From Butyribacter intestini (GTDB lineage Bacteria; Bacillota; Clostridia; Lachnospirales; Lachnospiraceae): a DNA stretch of 64,000 nucleotides. Each line of letters starts with the position of its first letter. The stretch's first letter is position 1. The translations under genes were made by a program, and so were the position numbers. Below, one piece after another: positions 33,867-42,777 of the stretch. The DNA is taken from positions 1,112,441 to 1,176,440 of the forward strand of contig LLKB01000005.1 in the NCBI GenBank assembly GCA_001414325.1. Direction: 5' to 3'. The notes beneath the pieces are model-generated. The model was not told where the DNA came from, ran no database searches, and worked only from the letters and a program-made list of their open reading frames with translations.

Positions 33867-34637
33867 TTAATCTTTAAGTTTTCCATACTCTGCATCTGTC
33901 ACGGCTTCACACCATTCATTTGATATTTCCTCGCCCGGTACTTCTACCGCAAGATGACTAAACCAGCTATCCGGTGCTGCTCCATGCCAGTGTTTTACTT
34001 CTGCCGGAATGTTAATACAGTCACCAGGATTAAGCTCGATTGCTTCTTTGCCCTCTTCCTGATAATATCCGCGACCTGCCACGCACACAAGTATCTGACC
34101 GCCGCCACTCTTAGCGTGATGGATATGCCAGTTATTTCTGCATCCCGGCTCGAATGTTACATTGAAAATTCCTACCTGACTTGTTGATACAGGTGCAAGA
34201 TAACTTTGTCCAATAAAATATTTTGCATATGTATCATTTGGTTCACCGATTGGAAATACCATCTGCTTTGCATGAACCCTCATTGCTTCATCCTCGTATG
34301 GCAAATCTCCCTCGCCATCGCTCCAAACTTCCTTTGCAAGATTAAATACTGCCCAGCCTTTTGGCCAGCCTGCATAAAAAGCAACATGAGTGATGATTGC
34401 TGCGATTTCTTTCTGTGTCACACCGTGGTTCTTTGCATTCTGCAAATGGAATTTTAATGAAGAGTCAGTAATTCCTGAAGTCATAAGTGCTACTACTGTT
34501 ATAATACTTCTTGTTTTTACATCTATATCCTGATTGTTCCAGTTCTCACCGAAAAGAACATCATCATTAAAATGTGCAAACTCAGGAGCAAACTCTCCGA
34601 GTGCATTTCTTCCTGCTGTCTGTACTATCTTAGCCAT
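33867..34637 (-). CDS. Carboxymuconolactone decarboxylase-like / cupin fusion protein
   Basis: 256 aa with two domains. The N-terminal part (about 1-110) is CMD/AhpD-like (TRSIITVVALMTSGITDSSLKFHLQNAK, ITHVAFYAGWPKGWAVFNLA); the AhpD CxxC pair is absent. The C-terminal part (about 145-245) is a cupin with metal ligands in NNWHIHHAKSGGGQ and VKHWHGA. Such fusions are common near flavodoxins and oxidoreductases and are often called quercetin 2,3-dioxygenase-like, but the activity is unproved. The flavodoxin gene is immediately upstream on the same strand. Confidence 0.85.
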   Translation of the reverse strand: MAKIVQTAGRNALGEFAPEFAHFNDDVLFGENWNNQDIDVKTRSIITVVALMTSGITDSSLKFHLQNAKNHGVTQKEIAAIITHVAFYAGWPKGWAVFNLAKEVWSDGEGDLPYEDEAMRVHAKQMVFPIGEPNDTYAKYFIGQSYLAPVSTSQVGIFNVTFEPGCRNNWHIHHAKSGGGQILVCVAGRGYYQEEGKEAIELNPGDCINIPAEVKHWHGAAPDSWFSHLAVEVPGEEISNEWCEAVTDAEYGKLKD

Positions 34638-34655
34638 AAAAGCCTCCCTATATTC

Positions 34656-35123
34656 CTAAATTTCCTTAATCCAATCGGCTATTTCCTGCTTTGTCGCTCT
34701 GTTTAAAAGTTTTCCTTCCACAATTTCAGAGTTTGGTGCTGATGGCTGTAATTCCTTAACCGTATTGCCAAATCCACTTCCTCCTGATGTTGCAAACAGA
34801 ATAATCTTTTTGCCTGAGAAATCATATTTTTCCAAAAATGTATTTACAATAGTTGGTGCAACATACCACCAGATAGGAAAACCTAAAATAATCTCATCAT
34901 ACTGACTCATATCAATATCATTGTTCTTGATTTCAGGTCTTATTTTCTTATCTTTTATCTCGACGCTGCTTCTTGACTTTTTGTCCATCCAATTGAGGTC
35001 TGCCTTTGTGTATGCCTCTTTTGGAGTAATCTCACAAATATCATAACCGCCTTCTTCTGCTATCATATTTGCGACTTTTTCCGTCGTTTTACTTGCACTA
35101 AAATAAGCTACTAATCTTTTCAT
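34656..35123 (-). CDS. Flavodoxin
   Basis: A 155-aa FMN electron carrier or flavodoxin-like oxidoreductase. The FMN phosphate loop is in LVAYFSASKTTEKVA (a variant of SxTGNT), with IILGFPIWWYVAPTIVNTFLEKY and LFATSGGSGFGNTVKELQ as family marks. The start is the ATG 35123 behind AGGAGG; the longer frame upstream is unlikely. It forms an operon with the CMD-cupin gene and has a MerR-style promoter. Confidence 0.9.
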   Translation of the reverse strand: MKRLVAYFSASKTTEKVANMIAEEGGYDICEITPKEAYTKADLNWMDKKSRSSVEIKDKKIRPEIKNNDIDMSQYDEIILGFPIWWYVAPTIVNTFLEKYDFSGKKIILFATSGGSGFGNTVKELQPSAPNSEIVEGKLLNRATKQEIADWIKEI

Positions 35124-35177
35124 TATAATAATCCCTCCTAAAATATGTGCATCAGATAATTCCAAAATCGCATAACA

Positions 35178-35209
35178 ATATAACACTATGGTGCATCAAT
35201 TAGTGTCAA
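35178..35209 (-). promoter_or_regulatory. Long-spacer promoter with dyad (MerR-type) for flavodoxin operon
   Basis: Read leftward: TTGACA (35209-35204), then TTATAT (35183-35178) after 20 bases (19 to GTTATA). The spacer holds the dyad ACACTA/TAGTGT (35183-35188 and 35201-35206). An over-long spacer with a centred dyad is the hallmark of promoters activated by MerR-family proteins. Confidence 0.6.
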
Positions 35210-35430
35210 AATGCCTTTTTGCCACAGTAATATAATGTATTATCACAATCCTGCAATATCTAACAGATACATAAGTGCTGTTAATTCTTTAAAAATCATT
35301 GTATATACATTATAAAGCCTTATATCTTATTATGTCTAATACTTATATTGTATATCTTGTTATGCTTTTTAGGCATACTTTAGCAGTTAATACACCATAT
35401 CTCTGACTTGTACAATAAAGATTAAAGTTC

Positions 35431-35556
35431 TTATCCACAGTACACTAATGCCAATTCTGCGAGCGGGTCATCTGCCCTCATTGTCAAAACCCAATGGTCA
35501 CTTTCCTTTACCCTTATATACTCAAACCCCTCCGTATTTACAGGTTCAAGAAACAT
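35431..35556 (-). pseudogene. Possible gene remnant (41 codons)
   Basis: A short frame starting MFLEPVNTEGFEYIRVKESD and ending LAELALVYCG looks protein-like but has no ribosome site and no recognised family. It lies between the flavodoxin leader and the acetyltransferase fragment, so both may be debris of one lost region. Confidence 0.3.
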
Positions 35557-35581
35557 AACGCAATACTCTTAAATCCATATA

Positions 35582-35809
35582 TTACTCCTCATTTCTGCAC
35601 AATCTATGAGCAAACATCAGTCCCGTAATTACAAATCTGTATTGCCGCACCATTCTCCACACCGAAAAACCATGTTTCTCATAAAAAGGTACATTATTTT
35701 TATCCTCAATCATCCCCTCAATATATAAAAAATCCCCGACCATCTGCATATACTTTGCAATATCCCGCATTCCGTTTTTTAATACTTTAATTACTGACTC
35801 ATTCAACAT
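35582..35809 (-). pseudogene. Acetyltransferase-like fragment (75 aa)
   Basis: The stretch GMRDIAKYMQMVGDFLYIEG and MIEDKNNVPFYEKHGFSV is the C-terminal third of a GNAT acetyltransferase, but the N-terminal half is absent and the last 25 residues after YEKHGFSV leave the family pattern, as after a frameshift. It does have a GGAGG site 7 bases before its ATG, so a short product may still be made. Confidence 0.55.
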
Positions 35810-35972
35810 TTGACTACCTCCATTTTATGAACTGTTATTTTTATCAAGCCCATAATAACGGATTTACTTTTTATTTTAAATATATTATAAAATTTATAAG
35901 TCACTAATAAATTTGATGGTCTACCTTTTCTCCCTTATAATCTGATAAAAAATTTATTCATATCTTACCGAT

Positions 35973-36929
35973 TTATAAACACGCAGCCGATAACTTTTTT
36001 ATAACTTCTTTCACATACTCCTCTGACTTTGATACCTTTTTGGCAATTTCTGCTATAGGCATATTACAATCATTATATGCCTCAATTTGCCCTTCAATTT
36101 TTCCCTCAATTTTTCCTTCGTCTCTCGTTTCTTCAAACACTCTCCACATACTGTCGCCCTCCTTAAACAAATCATCAAAATCTAAGTCACATCTTGCCGC
36201 TCCTGCTACGGTATTTAATACATTTTTATCTACTTTATGATCTACACTGTATTTTATTGCTTCTTCTCTCAACTCTCTTGTATTCTTGTCCTTATTAAGT
36301 AATATTCCAAACAGATTAAACAAATCACGATTATTAACATTATAAAATAATAAATCATTTTGTCTGGCTTCTACCAATTTCATCTTATAGTCATTAACTA
36401 TATTTTCCATTTCTTTTGGTATCGTCATCATCTGCTTTAATGATAATGCACCATCCCATTCCTTTTCTCCATAATACACAACAATCGTAACAACCGGTAT
36501 AAATCTGTCTTCTTTTTTCATGCCTGATAAAAATTCGTCTGTTGTTAATCCTTTTTTCTTTTTTATCTCTTTTTTTATGTCACTATATTGTTTTCTGTAT
36601 GAACCGTAATCATATCCCATAATCCTTAACGGCATTGCATAATGAATGTGCTCCTGTCCCTCAATTCCTAACAGCACAAACTCTATACCCGATATTGTTG
36701 ATTTTTTTCTTATCTTAATATTGTCTCTTATTGCTTTTATACTTTCCGTATAAGTTCCATATTTTTCTACATTCGATACATCTGTATCAACATCATTTAG
36801 TTCGTAGGATTTTATTACCTGTTTGCCACCAAACAATACTGCATTAAACAAATCTGCAAATTCCTCATTTGAACTCCAATAGTTTTTTACGATAATATCC
36901 GGTTTCAACCTGTTTTTTGTATCCCCCAT
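35973..36929 (-). CDS. Rpn-family recombination-promoting nuclease / putative transposase
   Basis: 318 aa of the PD-(D/E)XK Rpn (YhgA-like, TIGR01784-type) group, linked to RecA-independent recombination. The start KPDIIVKNYWSSNEEFADLFNAVLF, the nuclease core around EFVLLGIEGQEHIHYAMPLR, and TIVVYYGEKEWDGALSL are family marks. The C-terminus has a short charged repeat (EGKIEGKIEGQIEA) and an HTH-like tail (MPIAEIAKKVSKSEEYV) typical of these proteins. It is monocistronic. A 186-bp mobile element lies about 420 bases upstream. Confidence 0.85.
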   Translation of the reverse strand: MGDTKNRLKPDIIVKNYWSSNEEFADLFNAVLFGGKQVIKSYELNDVDTDVSNVEKYGTYTESIKAIRDNIKIRKKSTISGIEFVLLGIEGQEHIHYAMPLRIMGYDYGSYRKQYSDIKKEIKKKKGLTTDEFLSGMKKEDRFIPVVTIVVYYGEKEWDGALSLKQMMTIPKEMENIVNDYKMKLVEARQNDLLFYNVNNRDLFNLFGILLNKDKNTRELREEAIKYSVDHKVDKNVLNTVAGAARCDLDFDDLFKEGDSMWRVFEETRDEGKIEGKIEGQIEAYNDCNMPIAEIAKKVSKSEEYVKEVIKKLSAACL

Positions 36930-37087
36930 AGTCGCCTTGTTCCTTTCTTATATTATAATTTATCCCCTACAAAAAAAGCAATGCTTCTTTTTCACAAATA
37001 TTAACAACTTTCTTTTCCATTTTCCATTTGCATTTTTTACATATTGAGATTAAATTTTATGTTTAGTTTTCACAATAAAAACCACTT

Positions 37088-37114
37088 TTTAATGAGATTT
37101 GCTAAGATTTCAAA
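37088..37114. repeat. 27-bp intergenic repeat, copy 2
   Basis: Matches 1377-1403 at 26 of 27 bases (TTTAATGAGATTTGCTAAGA...). Confidence 0.6.
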
Positions 37115-37249
37115 CTATTGCACAGAATTCTTTATATTTTCAGTAATCAATTTTGTATAAATTTTAGATGTACCATTTATATAATCTTATCATTGTCGGA
37201 CACAGCATATCATAAATTATTTGTCGCCCTCCTGACACAAGCAATGCTC

Positions 37250-37297
37250 TAACTTATCGTTCTACACAATATAAGTATTGAACTTTAATATCATTAA
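37250..37297. repeat. 45-bp dispersed repeat, copy 2
   Basis: CTTATCGTTCTACACAATAT followed by AAGTATTGAACTTTAATA. Shares TTCTACACAATA with copy 3 near 48.6 kb. The core ATTGT/ACAAT can form a small hairpin. Confidence 0.5.
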
Positions 37298-37352
37298 AAT
37301 ATGCCGCCTGTTTCACTTCAAGCGGCATAAAAAATAATTTTTTATAATTTTT

Positions 37353-37538
37353 GTAACAGTTCAGCCCAAAAAAGATAAGTCAATAATACATGAGTTTGCT
37401 CAATGTATTATTGACTTATCTTTTTTGGGGCTGAATAGCCTTTCATTTATGAAATGAAGTAAACACAAGCTGCATAGCAGCGACTGACAGCTTGCTGGCA
37501 GGTTTACGAATGTAATAAATGAGAGGCTGAACTGTTAC
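37353..37538 (-). mobile_element. 186-bp non-coding mobile element, copy A
   Basis: Ends are 14-bp inverted repeats GTAACAGTTCAGCC / GGCTGAACTGTTAC. The flanks are near-identical 8-mers (TAATTTTT at 37345-37352, TAATTTTC at 37539-37546), a target duplication. Inside are a 27-bp perfect hairpin (arms 37365-37391 and 37403-37429) and a conserved half with further small hairpins (GCTGC/GCAGC, CTGACAG/CTGGCAG). Copy B lies inverted at 50953-51136. No ORF; its mobiliser is unknown. Confidence 0.88.
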
Positions 37539-37582
37539 TAATTTTCTGTTCAATCTTAATACATATATAGCCAAATATAGCT

Positions 37583-38353
37583 TTACTTAAACGAATATGA
37601 AACTGACTCGTTTCCTGCCAAATCTGAAACTACACAGTCTCCTTTAACTGTATATGATTTAATTATTTTTCCATTTTTTGATATTTTCTTGCCGTTTACT
37701 TCATCTATTCCTGATTTGTCCGTAATTTTGCAAGTTATCTTTTTACCTTTTCTAGTTACTTTTATCTTAGGTGCTTTTGTATCTTTCCAAACCTTGAGAA
37801 TAGATTTATGACCATGTTTATCTGTAATTGATAAGGTATGCTTACCCTCCGGAATTTTTAATTTCGATGCTGTCTTAAATTCCATATTTAATTCAGCCGC
37901 TGTCTTTTTTCCGAAGTCCTCCCATGATACACTGTCGTTTTCTGCCGGCTTTCTTACTTTATCTAATTTGTAAGATTTCTTGCCGTCAAGCACTATCTTA
38001 TCTACAGAGCCGGTATTATCAAGCACCTCATAACTTATGCACTTACCAAATTTATTAACATTACCTATCATTACATATCCTGTAAGTGGTCTTTGCTTTC
38101 CAGACCCTGAACCATAAACTGAATACGATACCGGATTATATCCTGAAGTCTCTGCATATTTTTCCCTAAATGATAACACCTCTCCGGTCTTTTTATAAAA
38201 CGCTGTATCTTTGACAAGGTAATCCGTCTTTACTCCCGTTTTATAATATGGTGTCTTTACTTTTGCTGCATGGCTTACTTCTCCACATAACATACTTGTC
38301 ATCAAACCTGCTGCAACTGCCATTGTCATAATTTTTTCAATCTGTCTTTTCAT
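37583..38353 (-). CDS. Secreted protein of unknown function with C-terminal Ig-like domain
   Basis: About 256 aa when started at ATG 38353 (AGGAGC site). A signal peptide (KRQIEKIMTMAVAAGLMTSM...SHA-A) is followed by a domain of unknown type and a C-terminal segment APKIKVTRKGKKITCKITDK / SGIDEVNGKKI / VSDLAGNESVSY that resembles bacterial Ig-like repeats found on adhesins. It is monocistronic. Its leader carries motifs shared with the surface-protein genes near 62-63.5 kb. Confidence 0.75.
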   Translation of the reverse strand: MKRQIEKIMTMAVAAGLMTSMLCGEVSHAAKVKTPYYKTGVKTDYLVKDTAFYKKTGEVLSFREKYAETSGYNPVSYSVYGSGSGKQRPLTGYVMIGNVNKFGKCISYEVLDNTGSVDKIVLDGKKSYKLDKVRKPAENDSVSWEDFGKKTAAELNMEFKTASKLKIPEGKHTLSITDKHGHKSILKVWKDTKAPKIKVTRKGKKITCKITDKSGIDEVNGKKISKNGKIIKSYTVKGDCVVSDLAGNESVSYSFK

Positions 38354-38382
38354 AAGCGTCAGCTCCTTTCTAAAATTAAGCG

Positions 38383-38408
38383 GACATTTGCAATCCACTC
38401 TGCTGCCT
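38383..38408. repeat. 36-bp dispersed repeat, partial copy 3
   Basis: TGCAATCCACTCTGCTGCCT matches the core of the units at 28320 and 7576. It lies about 30 bases upstream of the secreted protein start. Confidence 0.5.
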
Positions 38409-38467
38409 GATAGTGTTAAAGTTATTTCTAAACCTTTGTAATTTTGTCATTACTGTTTCACTTATAA

Positions 38468-38494
38468 AGACAGATATTTTTCTTATTTGTTGCA
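38468..38494 (-). promoter_or_regulatory. Leader motif shared by surface-protein genes, copy 1
   Basis: On the minus strand TGCAACAA, a short A-rich gap and AAAATATCTGTCT. The same layout precedes the two BspA-like genes (62201-62227 and 63544-63570). Its role is unknown; a common regulator site is possible. Confidence 0.45.
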
Positions 38495-38614
38495 AAAAAT
38501 TCAAAATTAATTTAAATATTTTTTTATCTTCCCTCAATGCCCAACAAGGCCGCATATACATTTTTATGTGTATATACAGCCCTGCATCCTTTTTTATTTT
38601 CTAATTTCTATATA

Positions 38615-40261
38615 TTATTCCACCGCTTTGTCTTCATCTGCCTTATACTCAAAAAAATCAAAGTCAGCATAATGCTTATGCTTTACTCTGTCAGCACAGG
38701 TGATACCGACCATTGTTCCGGTAAATTCACCGTACTTACAATACTCATCTGAAAATTTTGTCGTATCAAACGGTATTCCTATCTTATTGTAATCTTTTCC
38801 GTTATAACTCCAGAAAAACTGCGAATGTTTTCCTCTTATTTCAAGCCTGAAGTAAATAGGTACATCATCTACTGCGAGCCTTGTGTTGACAAATTCCGTT
38901 TTTTCTCCGTTTTCAAGTGCGATTATCGAAATTGCACTCTTTCCGAGTGTCTCGCTGTAATATTTGCGGAGATTTATATAATTCATATTGTCATAATAGA
39001 TTATAAGACCTGCTGAATGCTGGTGTACCTCCGGCACAAATTCCATCTTTGTTGTAACAGTGGCATACACACTTGTAAGTTTTCTTGCAAGTATGCTTAC
39101 TTTATTTAAAGATGCTCTCGATTCCTGTCCACGCAGCCGGACATAACCTTTTCTTGCCGTTACATCGGCAAAACTCTGCGGCATGATTCTCGGTGCATAA
39201 TAGAAATTGCCAAGTGTGTCATCATCAAAATCATCAAAATCCGGCACCTGTTTTACAGGATATTCAGGCAGCTTGCTCTCATCGCAATACTCTTTTGCAA
39301 TATTGCTTCCGTCTGCCATGCGAAGCCATCCGTCCTCTGTCCATTTCATTTTCTGTATTGCCGTTTCACGGCCGAGTGTGCAGCGAAGTTCAGGTCTGAA
39401 CGGTCTTGAACAAAGGTGCACAAGATATACCTCTCCAAGCTGTGTCTCAACATAACTTCCATGTCCGGCTTTTTGCAATACCACATCAGGATTGAAATAT
39501 TTTGGTTTTAAATGGTCCGGGTCATGTCTCTCATTTGATACGAGCGGATTTGATGTGACTATAGGATTCATAGGGTCACCTTCATATGGTCCCCACACAT
39601 TTTTTGAGCGTCCCATTGTTACACAGTGGTTATATCCCGTGCCGCCCTCCGCACACATAATATAATAATATCCGTTTCTCTTTGTAAGATGAGGTGCTTC
39701 GATACAACCTCTGTCCGTGCCACCACGCCATATGCGTTTTGGATAGCCGATTATCTCTTTCTTTTCAGGGTCGTACTCAGAGATTGCTATAACTCCTGGC
39801 TTTTCGTATCCCTCTCTTGTCTCCCAGTCAAGTGAAACAATATATTTTCTTCCATCATCATCGTGGAGTATTGATGCGTCAAATCCTGATGAATGTAAAT
39901 ATACCGGCTCACTCCACGGTCCTCTTATATCCTTTGCCGTGATAACAAAATTATCTACATCAAAATATCTTGCATTCATTGAGTTCATGACACCATACAC
40001 AACATAGAACATATCTTCCTGCTCACAATATGTAAGACATGGTGCCCATATTCCCTTTGCTGAAGGAAGTTTTTTAAGGTCTGGATTTGTATCATCTGTG
40101 AGGACATGAGTGTAAAGTTCCCAGTTTTTCATATCCTTTGAATGATAAACCGGTATTCCGGGAAACCACTCAAATGTTGATACTGCAATATAATAATCAT
40201 CGCCTTTGCGGCAGATACACGGGTCAGGGTTAAAACCTTTTAATATTGGATTTTTAAGCAT
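38615..40261 (-). CDS. Family 43 glycoside hydrolase (beta-xylosidase / arabinofuranosidase)
   Basis: A 548-aa GH43 enzyme acting on xylo-oligosaccharides inside the cell (no signal peptide). The five-bladed propeller has Asp13 (FNPDP, base), Asp128 (SGFDASI) and Glu188 (GCIEAPHL, acid). The C-terminal beta-sandwich (about 340-540) with SVYATVTTKMEFVPEVHQHS is the usual extra domain of the XynB branch. Its ATG overlaps the stop of the transporter gene by one base. Xylosides are the expected substrate, arabinosides possible. Confidence 0.92.
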   Translation of the reverse strand: MLKNPILKGFNPDPCICRKGDDYYIAVSTFEWFPGIPVYHSKDMKNWELYTHVLTDDTNPDLKKLPSAKGIWAPCLTYCEQEDMFYVVYGVMNSMNARYFDVDNFVITAKDIRGPWSEPVYLHSSGFDASILHDDDGRKYIVSLDWETREGYEKPGVIAISEYDPEKKEIIGYPKRIWRGGTDRGCIEAPHLTKRNGYYYIMCAEGGTGYNHCVTMGRSKNVWGPYEGDPMNPIVTSNPLVSNERHDPDHLKPKYFNPDVVLQKAGHGSYVETQLGEVYLVHLCSRPFRPELRCTLGRETAIQKMKWTEDGWLRMADGSNIAKEYCDESKLPEYPVKQVPDFDDFDDDTLGNFYYAPRIMPQSFADVTARKGYVRLRGQESRASLNKVSILARKLTSVYATVTTKMEFVPEVHQHSAGLIIYYDNMNYINLRKYYSETLGKSAISIIALENGEKTEFVNTRLAVDDVPIYFRLEIRGKHSQFFWSYNGKDYNKIGIPFDTTKFSDEYCKYGEFTGTMVGITCADRVKHKHYADFDFFEYKADEDKAVE

Positions 40262-41586
40262 TATTTAGCAGCTCCTTCCTTTTCAAGTGCTTCAACGATT
40301 CCGTCATACTCTTTATCAAGTTTGTAGAACCACATTACAACAACCTGTCCTATACAAAGGATTGCAGGAATCCAGATAAATGTGATTTCCGAACCCGTAC
40401 CTGCTCCTGCTGCACCGATAACCCAGCCAAGGATTGCAGAACCAAGTCCGTTTCCTACCTTGAAACCAAAACTTGAAGCAGAATTTATAAGTCCCTCTGT
40501 ACGGTAGCCTGTTTTCCACTCACCATACTCGATAGTATCAGATACGATTGCGAACATACATGATGAAATTCCTGCATTTCCAACACCTTTAAGTACACAC
40601 GCAATCATTATTCCTGTCATATTTGTTCCGACGAAACCAAACATTGCAAAACCTAGTCCATAGATAACAGCTCCGACGATGAGCATATTTCTCTTACCAA
40701 TCTTCTTAATGATAAATGCAGTAAAGAACATTACACCTATCTGAACAAGGTTTGCAACAAGATTCATTGTTCCGACCATATCACTGTTGTGGAGTATATT
40801 TTTTGCATAATATACTGCTGCTCCGCCGTTTAATGAATAATTGATAAAGATAAATACAAGTGTTATTGTTATCATCATCCAGTATTTATTCTGGAATAAT
40901 AAACTGATTCCCTTTACAAATGGAACTTTTTCCTGCTTTGTATCTTTTGCAGGAACTACACGCTCTTTTGTCCCCGTAAATGTAATCATAAATACGATTA
41001 CTGCCAAAATTCCAAAGACGGCGAATGTCTTTGTCCATGCTGAAAGATTATTTCCGAAAAATTCAACTAAAGGAAGTGTAAGATTTGTTATAATCAATGT
41101 TCCTGTTGTAGCCAATATCATGCGGAAAATGCTGAGCACTGAACGTTCGTACTGATCCTGTGTAATCAGTGAATTAAGCGTTGCATACGGTACATTTATA
41201 GCCGTATATATAACAGAAGAAACTAAGTTGTAAGTTATAAAAATATACGCAAGTTTTGCTGTATTGCCAAGTCCTGACGGCACGGTAAACAGTAGGATTC
41301 CTGCCAGTGCAAACGGTATCGCCATGCGGAGTATCCACGGTCTGCACTTTCCAAATCTTGATTTTGTCCTGTCAACAATAATTCCCATTATCAGGTCCGT
41401 AATACCATCAAACACTCTTGACAAAAGCATTATAGTACCGATAACACCTGCACTTACATGAACATAATCTGTGTAATAAAATAATAGAAATGATGACATT
41501 GCCGAGTAGATGATGTTACATCCTAAATCTCCACAACCATAAGAAAATCGCTCCCAAAAACGGATTTCACTTTTTTTCTGACTCAT
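40261..41586 (-). CDS. GPH-family glycoside:cation symporter
   Basis: About 441 aa, 12 membrane segments, of the MelB/XynT (GPH) group of the major facilitator superfamily. FWERFSYGCGDLGCNIIYS and DGITDLIMGIIVDRTKSRFGKCRPWIL are family marks. The start is the ATG 41586 behind AGGAGG; the longer frame (to 41748) runs over the promoter dyad and is unlikely. It forms a two-gene operon with the GH43 gene and probably imports xylosides with Na+ or H+. Confidence 0.9.
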   Translation of the reverse strand: MSQKKSEIRFWERFSYGCGDLGCNIIYSAMSSFLLFYYTDYVHVSAGVIGTIMLLSRVFDGITDLIMGIIVDRTKSRFGKCRPWILRMAIPFALAGILLFTVPSGLGNTAKLAYIFITYNLVSSVIYTAINVPYATLNSLITQDQYERSVLSIFRMILATTGTLIITNLTLPLVEFFGNNLSAWTKTFAVFGILAVIVFMITFTGTKERVVPAKDTKQEKVPFVKGISLLFQNKYWMMITITLVFIFINYSLNGGAAVYYAKNILHNSDMVGTMNLVANLVQIGVMFFTAFIIKKIGKRNMLIVGAVIYGLGFAMFGFVGTNMTGIMIACVLKGVGNAGISSCMFAIVSDTIEYGEWKTGYRTEGLINSASSFGFKVGNGLGSAILGWVIGAAGAGTGSEITFIWIPAILCIGQVVVMWFYKLDKEYDGIVEALEKEGAAK

Positions 41587-41916
41587 AACGAGCCCTCCTT
41601 TCGCATTTTGCATATTATAATGAACATTTATGAGTTCATCATGTAATAACCGGTTTACAGGGGTAAATGTAAAACAATCGTTATGATGTTTTGCATTTAC
41701 CTTTAATGTAACTATAGTATAAATGCTAAAGCCAAAAATGAAATCCATCTATTCAGACGCAAAAAAGGTATTATTCCGACTTTTAGTATATAATGCACAA
41801 TTCAAAACCAACTGACAATGCAGCAAACCACAACATCAGACTATAGCAAACTATCTTTTTACTTAAGCATAATAATATAAACAAAATAAAAGACACCATA
41901 AAAATGCTGCCTTTAT
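41587..41916. other. Regulatory intergenic region of the xyloside operon
   Basis: About 330 bases between the AraC gene and the transporter operon, holding the dyad at 41662-41701 and a TAACCGGTTT motif near 41647 that resembles the LacI operators at 11.8 kb. No gene seen. Confidence 0.6.
41662..41701. promoter_or_regulatory. 15-bp dyad operator in the xyloside operon leader
   Basis: GGTAAATGTAAAACA (41662-41676) and TGTTTTGCATTTACC (41687-41701) are inverted with one mismatch around a 10-base centre. It is a likely binding site for the AraC regulator next door or another sugar regulator. Confidence 0.65.
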
Positions 41917-42777
41917 CTATGTCTTATATTTACTTTGTTCTTTTTTCCTGTGTTCCCTCGGTGTGCAGCCGTACTGATTGCGAAAATATTTCATTGCAAG
42001 ATGATGATTTGTGCATCCATGCCTTTCAAAAATATCAGCCACCGAATCATTTGTATTAACAAGAGCACGGTGCACATATCCTATACGCACAAGATATATA
42101 TAATCAGTAACAGTACAGTTCATATATTTCTTAAAAAATCTTGCCATGTAATCAGGATTGTATCCAAATTTTTCTGCGATAACGGCTGTTGATATGCCAT
42201 ATGCATGATTTTCATCTATAAAATCCATTATGTCTTTTAATCGGTTAAAATACTTGTCATCCCTCTCAAAATCCCTTTGCAATAGTTTCTCCGAATAGGA
42301 ATGGATAAGTGTAAATAAAAGTTCATAAAGCAGGCTGTTAAACCGAAGCAGATACCCCTCTGGTCTTACATCATAGATAACATACATATCCGTAAAAATC
42401 TTTTTCAACCGTTCAAGTTTTGTTCTTTCAACCTCATCCCCCGGATGCATATCAACAAAAAATCTTCGCAGATGCATTGACGGAACATATTTGTCATAAA
42501 AACGCTGTGGTATCTGAAGCACAAGTGCCTCGTTTTTTTCCGCTAGAACAGAATGGATTTCCCTCGGATTTGCCATAAAAAACTCACCGTCACTCGCCGT
42601 CACCTTAACACCTCTTGGAAGATTAAGCACAACTTTTCCCTTTATAACATAGACAATCTCAAGACTGTTATGCCAATGTGGTGAAACATAACTGCCCTCA
42701 TCCTTAGACAGATAAAATCTCACATCTACATCCGGATTACTTGTCACAATTTCATGACGCATCTTTTCTGTTTCCAT
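41917..42777 (-). CDS. AraC-family regulator with cupin sensor domain
   Basis: 286 aa. The N-terminal cupin domain (PHWHNSLEIVYVIKGKVVLNL, ANPREIHSV) would bind a sugar; the C-terminal double HTH is present (GISTAVIAEKFGYNPDYMAR and HRALVNTNDSVADIFERHGC, ending YFRNQYGCTPREHR). It lies next to and likely controls the GH43/transporter operon. Its first ATG lies 26 bases inside the 3' end of the upstream AAA gene; a second ATG five codons on is possible. Confidence 0.88.
   Translation of the reverse strand: METEKMRHEIVTSNPDVDVRFYLSKDEGSYVSPHWHNSLEIVYVIKGKVVLNLPRGVKVTASDGEFFMANPREIHSVLAEKNEALVLQIPQRFYDKYVPSMHLRRFFVDMHPGDEVERTKLERLKKIFTDMYVIYDVRPEGYLLRFNSLLYELLFTLIHSYSEKLLQRDFERDDKYFNRLKDIMDFIDENHAYGISTAVIAEKFGYNPDYMARFFKKYMNCTVTDYIYLVRIGYVHRALVNTNDSVADIFERHGCTNHHLAMKYFRNQYGCTPREHRKKEQSKYKT

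Larger units (their letters stand above)
35124..35581. other. Intergenic region upstream of the flavodoxin gene
   Basis: About 460 bases. It contains the long-spacer promoter at 35178-35209 and, further right, a possible remnant frame at 35431-35556. The middle is AT-rich without recognisable features. Confidence 0.55.
36930..37582. other. Repeat-bearing intergenic region
   Basis: About 650 bases without a gene. It contains the second copy of a 27-bp repeat (37088-37114), the 45-bp dispersed repeat (about 37250-37297) and a complete 186-bp mobile element (37353-37538). Confidence 0.75.

Noticed and set aside
37353..37538. Retron msr-msd
   Set aside because: Hairpins and inverted ends are suggestive, but no reverse transcriptase gene is near and target duplications show transposition.
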